Positions 34,146 through 42,701 of a stretch of 64,000 bases of DNA are shown here, piece by piece. Both the position numbers and the translations under genes were made by a program. Below the pieces are notes generated by a model. The model was not told the origin of the DNA. It saw only the letters and a program-made list of their open reading frames with translations, and did no database searches. Every line of letters starts with the position of its first letter. The first letter of the stretch is position 1. Source of the DNA: Levilactobacillus enshiensis (lineage in GTDB: Bacteria > Bacillota > Bacilli > Lactobacillales > Lactobacillaceae); the NCBI RefSeq assembly GCF_007115095.1, contig NZ_SULH01000005.1, positions 152,199 to 216,198 of the forward strand, given 5' to 3'.

Positions 34146-34571
34146 TTAGTCAATGCTGATTTCATGATTATCGTCAACTTTGGTTTGTTTTGGCAAGGTC
34201 AGCGTCAGAATTCCAGCGTCATACTTGGCCTGAACGTTCTTCAAATCAATATCTGGGAGATAGAAGGAACGCGCAACATTTTGACTGCTCCGCTCTTGGC
34301 GAAGAATCCGACCATCATCGTTTTTTGCAGATTGGTTGACTTCAGTCTTGCCAGAAATACGTAACGTGTCATCGCGATAGTCGACGTGAATATCGTCTTT
34401 CTTAAAGCCTGGCAGTTCAGCCGTGACCACGTAGTCTTTGTCGTGTTCGACCACATCCGTCTTCATTGCGCCATCGCCACTAAACATGTCGCGACCCAAG
34501 TTACCCACTTCATTGAAGAAATTCATTGGATCAAAGAAATCAAAGTTCCGGTTCATAACATCGTTAGCCAT
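34146..34571 (-). CDS. Small heat shock protein Hsp20
   Basis: 141 residues. The alpha-crystallin domain (about 40-130) starts KTDVVEHDKDYVVTAELPGFKKDDIHVDYRDD (read in parts) and ends with the strand AKYDAGILTLTLPK. It is an ATP-independent holdase chaperone that forms oligomers. AAAGGGG precedes the ATG. A CIRCE element at 34640-34666 upstream points to HrcA repression and heat induction. Confidence 0.93.
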   Translation of the reverse strand: MANDVMNRNFDFFDPMNFFNEVGNLGRDMFSGDGAMKTDVVEHDKDYVVTAELPGFKKDDIHVDYRDDTLRISGKTEVNQSAKNDDGRILRQERSSQNVARSFYLPDIDLKNVQAKYDAGILTLTLPKQTKVDDNHEISID

Positions 34572-34639
34572 AATTCATAACCCCTTTCTGCTTGATTACA
34601 TTATCTATAATAGTCAGGAATGGTCAGGAATGCAAGTAA

Positions 34640-34666
34640 TTAGCACTCGCTGTCTAATAGTGCTAA
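34640..34666. promoter_or_regulatory. CIRCE element (HrcA operator)
   Basis: TTAGCACTC-N9-TAGTGCTAA, one mismatch from the consensus TTAGCACTC-N9-GAGTGCTAA, about 70 bp before the hsp20 start. Confidence 0.8.
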
Positions 34667-34863
34667 TCGCTTGATGTAATCCCTATCAGAATAGTATTTA
34701 TATCTATAGGTGTCCAATCCACATTAGATTTAAATCATATCTTTGCATTAAAGGTCAAATAAAATCAAAATATATCAAACTGGTAAAGGTTGTGTTCAGT
34801 CTTCGTAAAGGTGAACATTTGTTTGCCTTTTTATGCTAAACTTTGATTTGTCATCACGTTGCC

Positions 34864-34902
34864 GAAAAAAATGGTCGCTGCAGAAGTCATCTACAACGAC
34901 CA
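34864..34902 (-). terminator. Terminator of the glycosylation cluster
   Basis: On the minus strand TGGTCGTTGTAG pairs with CTGCAGCGACCA, then TTTTTT; just after the stop at 34911. The stretch 34667-34863 is AT-rich with no gene. Confidence 0.75.
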
Positions 34903-34910
34903 AACCAAAC

Positions 34911-36749
34911 TTAATTTTGACGTTTCAACCCGTCTCGTTCTACTTTGTATAATCCGGTCCGGACGCGCTGGTGGAAGACCTTTCGCACCATGACCGTAAA
35001 GGTATGATGGTACTCAGGAATCACCACGTATTGATAACGGAGAATGTTCTTCTTAAAGTCGGAATTGGACTCCATAAAATTCTCCTGACCGACCGCTTTA
35101 TCTGTGAAGTAGTAATAATTGGCTAGATACCCCGCATAATAACTATCCACATCTCCTGGATGCGGATCAACAATCAACATCTTCGTGTGACTCAGCTTCG
35201 TCCACGGCTTTGAGGTTCGATCGAGCTGAATTGGCAACGTCCCCCGATTATAAATATTGGTATACTTCGTCCCATTGATTTCTGAATACATCATAATGAT
35301 CGCAAAGAAAATCATCAGAAAGGTGCCCAATTGATACGCATTCTTCGTCACAATCGACTTGAACGCGCGCAGGTCCCGTTTGCTAAAGTTCTGCTCATAG
35401 AAGGTGCGGTCAATCGCACGGACTAGCACCATCGCGCCGATAAAGAGATTTAGAATCACCGTACTACTCATGTAACGTTCGAAGCCATCCAGCACAATCG
35501 CTTCAGCATATGGCATAGATAAGATATACATCCCAAACAGACTACCGTAGTAGAGGACAAAGACAACATCTAGCAAGATCAACATCCCCAGCAACTGATT
35601 ACGCTGGTGATTCCGGTACCGAATAACAAACCAAGCAACAAACAGAATGACATTAATCAAAATGATGCCCTGCGTCGACAATGAGTTGAAGCTCAAAATC
35701 TGATGCAAGAACTTCTCACCGATCTTAATAATGTGGGTCGTTCCCTCACCAGATAGCTGGTGAGAATACGCCTGGGCACTAATTTCATGTTTAGACTCGG
35801 TAAAAGTCGTCTTGACGTGCCACTCCCACCAGAGAAATGGCGCCAAAGCCACACCCACTGTCATCGCAAAACGAATAGGGATACTAAATATCTGCCAATA
35901 CCAATGGCCGTGTGCGTTCGTAATCAGCTCATACAAGAAATAAATGACTAGAACCGCCACAAAGAAAGCCGCTGAATTTTTGACCAACAAGAGGCTCGCG
36001 CTAAAGATCGCCACATGCACACTCAGATGCCACGGCTGGTTGCGATACACATAGATACCAACCAATCCAGCCACCGTGATAATCGGCAACACGTAATCCA
36101 CCAGTAAGTTATTCAGGCGAATATTAATGTTAAAGACGTATGAGACCGCAATCGTCAGGCACAGGATAAATGAGGTCAGTCCCCGCGTACGGTCACGTAA
36201 AACATTAAAAATAGCATATGAGGCAGCCCAAATGAGACCAAATTGTGCAACCAGCATGGCACCTTCACTGTATCCGGTCCAAGTCACCATCTGCGTGATC
36301 CATAAGGCAGTCGCCGGTGGGTACGACGTGAACGAGATAATGGCATCATGCGCACCAGGAAGCCGGCCAGTAAACGTTAGAAACTTAACGATTACCGCCC
36401 AGTGAGAAAAGTTGTCATAGTGGACCAACGGACTGTGATACAGCACATACGCCATCACTAATCCCAATCCGACCATCCAGAAGTCAAAGCTGTGAATACC
36501 TTCGAACTTTAACGCACCCTTACCAAAGTACCCCAGTATCAAGCGAACCACTAATAGGAGCACCCCGAAAAAGGTCACCAGTCGCAGACCCAAGTGCAGT
36601 AATCCCAACATTGCAAAGACATAATCTAGGAGAATCTGCACTAAGATACTCGTAATCCACGCGAGGTACGGACTCACACCCAGACGACGAATACTGCCGT
36701 TATACCCCATCATTGATAAAATAATTAGTAGTAAACCTAACCAGGACAA
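34911..36749 (-). CDS. GT-C-like polytopic membrane protein, paralogue 1
   Basis: 612 residues with about 12-14 membrane helices and no large soluble domain except a C-terminal part (about 500-612). It is co-linear with the next gene over its whole length and shares long identical runs such as LYHSPLVHYDNFSHWA and FTSYPPATAL. The acidic residue in HYDNFSHW, in the first outer loop, resembles the catalytic position of GT-C transferases that use lipid-linked sugars. TTG start after GGAGAGAG. Last gene of the cluster; likely adds sugars to a surface polymer. Confidence 0.65.
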   Translation of the reverse strand: MSWLGLLLIILSMMGYNGSIRRLGVSPYLAWITSILVQILLDYVFAMLGLLHLGLRLVTFFGVLLLVVRLILGYFGKGALKFEGIHSFDFWMVGLGLVMAYVLYHSPLVHYDNFSHWAVIVKFLTFTGRLPGAHDAIISFTSYPPATALWITQMVTWTGYSEGAMLVAQFGLIWAASYAIFNVLRDRTRGLTSFILCLTIAVSYVFNINIRLNNLLVDYVLPIITVAGLVGIYVYRNQPWHLSVHVAIFSASLLLVKNSAAFFVAVLVIYFLYELITNAHGHWYWQIFSIPIRFAMTVGVALAPFLWWEWHVKTTFTESKHEISAQAYSHQLSGEGTTHIIKIGEKFLHQILSFNSLSTQGIILINVILFVAWFVIRYRNHQRNQLLGMLILLDVVFVLYYGSLFGMYILSMPYAEAIVLDGFERYMSSTVILNLFIGAMVLVRAIDRTFYEQNFSKRDLRAFKSIVTKNAYQLGTFLMIFFAIIMMYSEINGTKYTNIYNRGTLPIQLDRTSKPWTKLSHTKMLIVDPHPGDVDSYYAGYLANYYYFTDKAVGQENFMESNSDFKKNILRYQYVVIPEYHHTFTVMVRKVFHQRVRTGLYKVERDGLKRQN

Positions 36750-36779
36750 GCTGGCACCTCTCTCCTAGCGATGACGCTT

Positions 36780-38618
36780 CTAATGCAGTTGCTGCAAATA
36801 ATGCTGATGGACCTTAAACAGTCCCGTTTTGAGTTTTTGATGGTAGACCCGTTTTGTCAGTTTCGTAAATGTTCGATGATACTCCGGAATGACCACGTAT
36901 TGGTAGCTTTGCACAGTCTGCTTAAAAACGGCTGGCGTGACCATAAAGTTTTCTTGGCCCACTGCCTTGTCCGTAAAGTAATAGTATCGCGCCGCATATC
37001 CCGCATAGTAATCGGCGACATCACCGGCATGCGGATCGACAACCAAAATCTTTCGATGATTCAAGTGTGTCCAGGGCTTCGAGTCCCGCTGCAGCTGCAA
37101 GGGCAACGTATTATGGTTCATTTCATTGGTAAACTTGGTCCCTGTAATTTCCGAGTACATCATGGTAATTGCAAAGAACCCGACGATCAACGTCCCTATC
37201 TGATAAGCATTTTTCGTCACGATTGTTGCAAATGATCGCGAATCTCGCTTCTGAAAATTCTGTTCATACATGGCCCCATCCATGGCACGTACCAGAAACA
37301 TCGCCCCAATATAAAGGTTTAAAATTACCGTGCTTCCCATGTACCGTTCAAATCCATCCAGTAAAATTGCCTCTGCATAAGGCATGGACAGAATGTACAT
37401 ACCAAACAAGCTCCCATAATACAGTAAGAAAATCACATCGAGCATGACCGCAACCCAAAGCAACGCATTTTTCTGCTGACTGCCAAAGCGAATTATGACC
37501 CAAGCTCCGATTAAGATGACGTTAATTAGCAGGATTCCCTGCGTTGATAACGACCCGAGACTCAGGATCTGACTAAGGAACTTGTGGAAAATTTTCATAA
37601 TCGTCTTGGCACTCTCACCCGACAACTGACTCGCATAGGCCTGCGAACTGATTTCATGCTTTGAAACGGTGAAGGTCGTCTTCACGTGCCAGTTCCAAAC
37701 CAGGAACGGCACCACCGCCAACCCCAACGTCAGCGCCGCCTGGATCGGTATTCGGAGGGTTGCCACGTACCAGTGTTCCCGATTGTTCTGAATCAGGGTA
37801 ACCACAAAGTAGATGCCAATGACCACGACGAAGAACGTTGCCGAGTTCTTGACGAGCAATAACACCGCCACAAACAGTGCCACATGGCCACTCAACACCC
37901 AAGGATGTTTGCGATAAGCCCAAATACCGGCAATCGCGGCCACTGCCAAGATTGGTAACACATAATCCACCAGCAAATTGTTCAAGCGAATGGCGATGTT
38001 GAAGACAAACGAGACCGCAATCGTCAGACACAAAAGCATTCCCATGAGCGCTCGTGAGCGATCCCGTAACACAGCAAAGATCGAATAAGCTGCAGCCCAG
38101 ATCAATGCGAATTGCGCCAGTAACATCGCGCCTTCGCTGAATCCCGTCCAATGTAAAACCTGTGTGATATACAATGCGGTCGCTGGGGGATAGGACGTAA
38201 ACGAAATTAGTTTATCTGCCGCCCCTGGTAATCGTCCACTGAAGAACATAAATTTGACCATGACAGCCCAGTGAGAAAAATTATCGTAATGGACTAGCGG
38301 ACTGTGATACAGCACCTGGCCCATAGCGAGGCCCAAGCCAATCATCCAGAAGTCAAACAAGTGAATCCCTTCAAATCGGAGTTGGGCTTTTCGCCAGAAA
38401 CTCAAGATTGTCCATAACACGAACTGCGCAACACCAATATAAGTGACCCACTGAATACCGGCATTCAAAACGCCAACCATGGCGCAACCATATAACACGA
38501 TGATCTGAAATAACATGGCCGTAATCCAAGAAAGATAGGGACTAACGCCTAACCGCCGACAGGTTCCCCCGTAGCCGATCAGCCCTAACACGTATATTCC
38601 TAATCCCAGCCATGACAC
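36780..38618 (-). CDS. GT-C-like polytopic membrane protein, paralogue 2
   Basis: 612 residues, same length and topology as the gene 30 bp downstream; a clear tandem duplication. Shared blocks include SWLGL at the start, EGIHLFDFWMIGLGLAMG, YHSPLVHYDNFSHWAV, SFTSYPPATAL, IRLNNLLVDYVLPI and WHVKTTFT.SKHEIS. GTG start, 28 bp after the GT2 stop. Similar roles to YfhO-type enzymes of CsbB/GtcA/YfhO glycosylation systems are inferred from the neighbouring GT2 and GtrA genes, not from sequence identity. Confidence 0.65.
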   Translation of the reverse strand: MSWLGLGIYVLGLIGYGGTCRRLGVSPYLSWITAMLFQIIVLYGCAMVGVLNAGIQWVTYIGVAQFVLWTILSFWRKAQLRFEGIHLFDFWMIGLGLAMGQVLYHSPLVHYDNFSHWAVMVKFMFFSGRLPGAADKLISFTSYPPATALYITQVLHWTGFSEGAMLLAQFALIWAAAYSIFAVLRDRSRALMGMLLCLTIAVSFVFNIAIRLNNLLVDYVLPILAVAAIAGIWAYRKHPWVLSGHVALFVAVLLLVKNSATFFVVVIGIYFVVTLIQNNREHWYVATLRIPIQAALTLGLAVVPFLVWNWHVKTTFTVSKHEISSQAYASQLSGESAKTIMKIFHKFLSQILSLGSLSTQGILLINVILIGAWVIIRFGSQQKNALLWVAVMLDVIFLLYYGSLFGMYILSMPYAEAILLDGFERYMGSTVILNLYIGAMFLVRAMDGAMYEQNFQKRDSRSFATIVTKNAYQIGTLIVGFFAITMMYSEITGTKFTNEMNHNTLPLQLQRDSKPWTHLNHRKILVVDPHAGDVADYYAGYAARYYYFTDKAVGQENFMVTPAVFKQTVQSYQYVVIPEYHRTFTKLTKRVYHQKLKTGLFKVHQHYLQQLH

Positions 38619-38645
38619 AGTCGACCACTCACTCTCTTTTCAAAT

Positions 38646-40631
38646 TTAGAACCGGTTGAAACGCCGGCTAAAGCTACGTTCGAATGCCTGCGCCCGCACG
38701 ATGAAGTTCATATAGAGCTCATCAAATGGGGTGATCCAGGTGTCCTGAACCCGCGGCAAGGTTTGGTTCGCCCCGTCGTAGATCAGCTGTAGATAATAAT
38801 CGCGATTGCGGTCCGGTTCAACGGAAACCATGGCACTGTAAATAGCTTGCTTCCCTCGGTGACTGATGCGCGCAATCTTACCGTGCAAGATGATTTTCTC
38901 GTGCCGGTATTCGAGCTGAAAGTCTGTCTCGTCGCCTTCCTTAAGCGCAATACCACTGTCTTCTGGCATCGTGAAGGCAATCCCACCCTCAGAAACATCT
39001 TCCGTGGTGAATGGATGCCACGTCTTGTCACGACGGACTTGACCGGAAATCCGGCGTGTGAACCGTTCATTCTTCCGGTAAACTCGACGCCCCATAGCAA
39101 TAAATAGGCACATACTCAAATTGATAAAGTGCATTAATAGCCAGAAGGTAATGACACTACCGACTAAGATTTCCGAACCATACTTGCCGTAATTGAACTT
39201 GATGATGGACACTAACGTAATGGCCCAGAGGAAAAAGTACGGCAAAATGTATAACCGATCTTTCAAAGAAATAGTCACGTTCTTCGCTGTCACTTTGAAC
39301 TTTTTAGCTTTGATTCCCAACGTTTCCAACAAGACTGGAATGAAGAGGTATGGGGCAAAGAAGGTCTCCTGCACCTCACTCCAACGTTCATTTCGGATTT
39401 TCCCATTCGTCTCGTGCATGCCCGAGGTATCCCCCATCACGTAGTGTAGGAGAAAGTAACCGGGTGCCCACACGACCATGAGTACCCAGAAGTTGGCGTT
39501 AACTACTTGAATCTTAAAAAGCGCATAGAGAATCGGCGCGGTAATGTAGACCATCCGCCGAAAGAATGCCCACCAGTAAAAATAGGTGTTGATCAAGATC
39601 AACCGGTTGATCCAGGAAAGATTAGGATTCGTAAAGATGTGTAGGTTCCGGCAACTTTGGATAACACCTCGTGCCCACCGGGTCCGCTGTTTAATGACCC
39701 CTTTTAAGTCAATTGGCGTAATCCCACTAGATTCAGGTACCTTTGTCGCCAGACTGATGTAGCCTGCCATGTTCAACATGGTTCCCAGTTCAAAGTCTTC
39801 CGTAATCGTGTCCGTTGGAAAGCCCCCGACCTCGTCAACTGCCTTCCGTAAGAAAACAGCGTTCGATCCCGTAAACAAGGCCCGCTTGTTGCCCCCGTTA
39901 AGCACGTTCACATCGCGAGAAAAGAAATCCTGTTCGTTAGGAATCACCTTTTCGGAAAATAAATTGAATTGAAAAATGTCCGCGTTGTAAAAACTTTGTG
40001 GTGTCTGCACGAATCCCAGTGGCTCCGTATTGTCCGGATCTTCTTCCAATTCCCGAAAATTCTTCTGAAATAACGGTACCGTAGCGTTTAAGAAGCCAGA
40101 GAATGGGATCATGTCCGTATCAAAGATCACAAATAGCGGTGAATCCAATTTGGCCATCGTGCTGTTGATATTCCCAGACTTGGCTTGCTTGTTGTCGACC
40201 ACTCCAGAGTAAGTGACGTGATAATGCTCAGCCAAGGCCTTAACCTCTGGTCGATTCCCATCATCCGAAATCACCACGTGGACCTTACTTTTATCAGGAT
40301 AATCAATAAAGGTCGCGGCATTCACCGTTTTACGCAGGAGTTCAACGTCTTCGTTGTGAGTCACAATAATTAAATCCACATCGGGAACTGTTTGCGCTGG
40401 ATCATAGTCCGGAATAGTAATGTCTTGCTTCTTCCGCGTCGCTAGCATCCGGAAGAAAATCAGGATGAATCCCGTAAAATTTGATAGGATTTCGCTAATC
40501 ACCAAGAGTAACGCAAAAATTAGCGTAAAAATATTAGCATGCCACGGGATGGTAAAGAACACCCGCCACAACAAATAGATCACCGATAAGACAATGGCTA
40601 AGATGTAAACTGCTCGACGTTTATTAGACAT
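38646..40631 (-). CDS. Cellulose-synthase-like GT2 with PilZ domain
   Basis: 661 residues. Two N-terminal membrane helices, then a GT2 domain with VTHNEDVELL, VISDDGN, the FDTDMIP metal site, the TEDFELG acceptor Asp and the QRTRWARG product-binding motif of processive beta-glycosyltransferases. Further helices follow, then a PilZ domain (about 520-625) with RKNER and DVSEGG, the arginine motif and D-x-S-x-x-G that bind cyclic di-GMP. Probably makes a beta-linked surface polysaccharide, or transfers to a lipid. The ATG overlaps the GtrA stop. Confidence 0.85.
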   Translation of the reverse strand: MSNKRRAVYILAIVLSVIYLLWRVFFTIPWHANIFTLIFALLLVISEILSNFTGFILIFFRMLATRKKQDITIPDYDPAQTVPDVDLIIVTHNEDVELLRKTVNAATFIDYPDKSKVHVVISDDGNRPEVKALAEHYHVTYSGVVDNKQAKSGNINSTMAKLDSPLFVIFDTDMIPFSGFLNATVPLFQKNFRELEEDPDNTEPLGFVQTPQSFYNADIFQFNLFSEKVIPNEQDFFSRDVNVLNGGNKRALFTGSNAVFLRKAVDEVGGFPTDTITEDFELGTMLNMAGYISLATKVPESSGITPIDLKGVIKQRTRWARGVIQSCRNLHIFTNPNLSWINRLILINTYFYWWAFFRRMVYITAPILYALFKIQVVNANFWVLMVVWAPGYFLLHYVMGDTSGMHETNGKIRNERWSEVQETFFAPYLFIPVLLETLGIKAKKFKVTAKNVTISLKDRLYILPYFFLWAITLVSIIKFNYGKYGSEILVGSVITFWLLMHFINLSMCLFIAMGRRVYRKNERFTRRISGQVRRDKTWHPFTTEDVSEGGIAFTMPEDSGIALKEGDETDFQLEYRHEKIILHGKIARISHRGKQAIYSAMVSVEPDRNRDYYLQLIYDGANQTLPRVQDTWITPFDELYMNFIVRAQAFERSFSRRFNRF

Positions 40632-40992
40632 GCTGTCCCTCTTTGAAAATCAGATTCTTTTGAATGTAGTAGCTAATCAGAAACAAACAGAAATCCCCCA
40701 ACATTTTGGCAACCGTTGGCGCCCAGTGTGCTGAACCAAAGGGCAACATCACGGTCAAGCCATGTGTCAGATAGCCCGATGCGACCGTCTGAACGGCCAG
40801 CAAGGCACCATACTTTAACAAAGTTTGCTCACCAGCATTACCAAACACCATGTGGCGATTCAACAGATAATTGACGATAGCAGACAACAACCGGGCAATA
40901 ATCGTGGCCACCATGATGGCCCGCAACGCGTGATTGCCAATGAGGCTCATTAGCAAAGTGAACAAACCAATGTCCACTAAAAACGAAACCAC
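40624..40992 (-). CDS. GtrA-family membrane protein (frame-shifted partner of GT2)
   Basis: 122 residues with four membrane helices, GtrA/GtcA family, which helps move undecaprenyl-linked sugars across the membrane. Its frame is +1 relative to the upstream GT2 and overlaps it by 155 bp; the GTG start gives MVSFLVDIGLF. Homologues are often fused to the GT2 domain, and the reading is continuous across the frames (FLKFS then VVSFLVDIGLF). So this is either a true split or overlapping gene, or a frameshifted fusion. Confidence 0.65.
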   Translation of the reverse strand: MVSFLVDIGLFTLLMSLIGNHALRAIMVATIIARLLSAIVNYLLNRHMVFGNAGEQTLLKYGALLAVQTVASGYLTHGLTVMLPFGSAHWAPTVAKMLGDFCLFLISYYIQKNLIFKEGQHV

Positions 40993-41692
40993 TCGCCGAG
41001 AATTTGAGAAAACGCGAGTAAATGGCGATAGAATCCCGAATCACCCGGAAATGAGAGGATGAATTACCATCGAGATAGATCGTCGGAATCGGTTGCTCGC
41101 TGATGGTCACGTGATACTTTTTTGCTTCGAGTAACATATCAAATTCAAATTCAAACCGTTCACCAGGGAAGCTAACCAACCGCTGAACGTAACTCATCGG
41201 AATGACCCGTAATCCAGTCTGGGTATCACTAATCGTTTGGTGCGTAATCAACCGCACTAACCCATCCGTCAACAGGTTACCAAACCGACTCCGAAATGGA
41301 ATGTCCTCCGTGAACTTGCGCGCACCAATGACCAGGTCGTCTGGACGCTGACCCGCTAAGGCCAAGCACTTTTCCAAGGCCGCCACCGTATGCTGACCAT
41401 CGGAATCCATGGTCGCAATCCCCGTCGCCGGTGTCGCTTGGTCGAGATAAAATTGAAAGCCCGTCTTTAAGGCCGCACCTTTCCCCCGATTATGGTCGTG
41501 GTGCAACACATGTAATCGGGGATCGGGCATCCTTTCAATCTGCTTAAAAATCAGTTGATGGGCCGCGTCACTGCCGTCATCAACGATTAGAATCGTTGAA
41601 ATTGGCCCATTGCTAACCAGTAACTGGCGCAATAGGTCGATTAATTTTTGATCCGGATTAAGTGCCGGAATGAGTACACCAAAGGTTTGCAT
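40838..41692 (-). CDS. GT2 glycosyltransferase, DPM1/CsbB-like
   Basis: ATG 41692 follows AGGGGAA (the longer frame to 41734 has no RBS), giving 284 residues. GT2 features: LIPALNPDQKL, VDDGSDA, MDSDGQHT (metal-binding DxD-like) and QTGLRVIP. The genuine domain ends near IYSRFLKFS, residue about 230; the last 50 residues are out-of-frame GtrA sequence. It would charge polyprenyl phosphate with a sugar for outward transfer. First gene of the cluster. Confidence 0.75.
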   Translation of the reverse strand: MQTFGVLIPALNPDQKLIDLLRQLLVSNGPISTILIVDDGSDAAHQLIFKQIERMPDPRLHVLHHDHNRGKGAALKTGFQFYLDQATPATGIATMDSDGQHTVAALEKCLALAGQRPDDLVIGARKFTEDIPFRSRFGNLLTDGLVRLITHQTISDTQTGLRVIPMSYVQRLVSFPGERFEFEFDMLLEAKKYHVTISEQPIPTIYLDGNSSSHFRVIRDSIAIYSRFLKFSASGFVFSGHWFVHFANEPHWQSRVAGHHGGHDYCPVVVCYRQLSVESPHGVW

Positions 41693-41734
41693 ATTTATTT
41701 CCCCTGAAAGCCGAGGCGTTATATAAACACTCAA

Positions 41735-42074
41735 CCTCGTTAATTAATTCCAAATAAAAATAGAATTGTTTTTCATATATAAGTCTACATATATGTTATA
41801 ACAAAACATGAAAAGCGCCTAACGTTTCGGGACACTCTCAGCAGACTGGGTAGGCAAGTAATTTTCCATAATTAATCGCGAATCATCAGTTAATTTGTAC
41901 GTTTTAATTTCGTTATTGGGGGTAACGGTTTCATGCACAAACCATGCTTAGTCCCAGGCCATCGTGTCGATTCATCATGCGCTGGGACCTAGCTCTAGCA
42001 GAATATCGTCTCAATTAAATCATATGTGGCGTTAATTATCGACTGGGTGCTTGTAATAATTACGTATAGAAAAC
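41735..42074. other. Upstream region of the glycosylation cluster
   Basis: No gene seen. An AT-rich inverted repeat CATATAT...ATATATG lies at about 41776-41796 near the probable promoter, and a GTCCCAG/CTGGGAC hairpin lies near 41950-41987. Confidence 0.35.
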
Positions 42075-42112
42075 AAAAAGTGAGCCCGAGATATTATCTC
42101 TGACTCACCTTT
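42075..42112 (-). terminator. Terminator of 42129 gene
   Basis: On the minus strand GTGAG...CTCAC with an inner AGAGATA/TATCTC, followed by TTTTTG. Confidence 0.7.
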
Positions 42113-42128
42113 ATTTCCAAGTAACAAA

Positions 42129-42491
42129 TTAGTAGGTTGTTTGTTGAACCTCGTTGTTCACAATCTTTTCACCTAGAGCGTCTGCCAGGTCGTGCAAAGC
42201 TGCGTCTCTAGTCTTAACGATATCCATGTTGAAGATAACGGAATCGATATCCCCACCATCAAAATCGAATTGTTCGAAGTAAACGTACGGGTCATGGTCA
42301 TCGTCGTCGTTTAAGAAATGCTTAGTTACAGCATCAGATAGCGCGGTTGCCCAGGCTAAATCTGCCATCTTTGGTAGGTCTTTTTTCGTCACATACCCCG
42401 GATCCAGAATCAACTTCGCTGCCTTTTCCACATCTTCTGCTGGAATGTCAACGGTTGGTGTTGCTGCTTTTTCCTTTGGTGTATCTGCCAT
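42129..42491 (-). CDS. Hypothetical acidic protein
   Basis: 120 residues from ATG 42491, eight bases after AAAGGAGA. Soluble, acidic, with a DDDDHD run about residue 68 and no signal peptide or membrane segment. The N-terminus (about 1-25) is Pro/Ala/Lys-rich and probably disordered. Not recognised. Monocistronic with its own terminator. Confidence 0.6.
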   Translation of the reverse strand: MADTPKEKAATPTVDIPAEDVEKAAKLILDPGYVTKKDLPKMADLAWATALSDAVTKHFLNDDDDHDPYVYFEQFDFDGGDIDSVIFNMDIVKTRDAALHDLADALGEKIVNNEVQQTTY

Positions 42492-42701
42492 AATCAAAAT
42501 CTCCTTTGATGTTACTAAAATTAAGTCTAGTCCTTTTTGGTCAAAACGTTAAGCAATCCATTCTTTCTCTGACTTTTTTCGTCTGTTCGGTTGCTAAGCG
42601 AACTTAGAAAGGGTAGAATTTGCTACAATTCACCCCCTGTGAAAAGGCGGTGAGACGCGCTATAATAAAGAGACAGAACGATATGAAATGAGGAATGATG
42701 T

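Noticed and set aside
37654-38151. 165-codon frame within a 612-residue membrane gene
   Set aside because: Same strand, alternative frame of a well-supported gene conserved with its paralogue; treated as a shadow.
40985-41005. Programmed frameshift between GT2 and GtrA
   Set aside because: No recognisable slippery heptamer or stimulatory structure; kept as split gene or frameshift of unknown cause.
41776-41796. CATATAT inverted repeat as a specific operator
   Set aside because: AT-only palindromes of this size are common by chance in promoter regions; noted only as part of the intergenic description.
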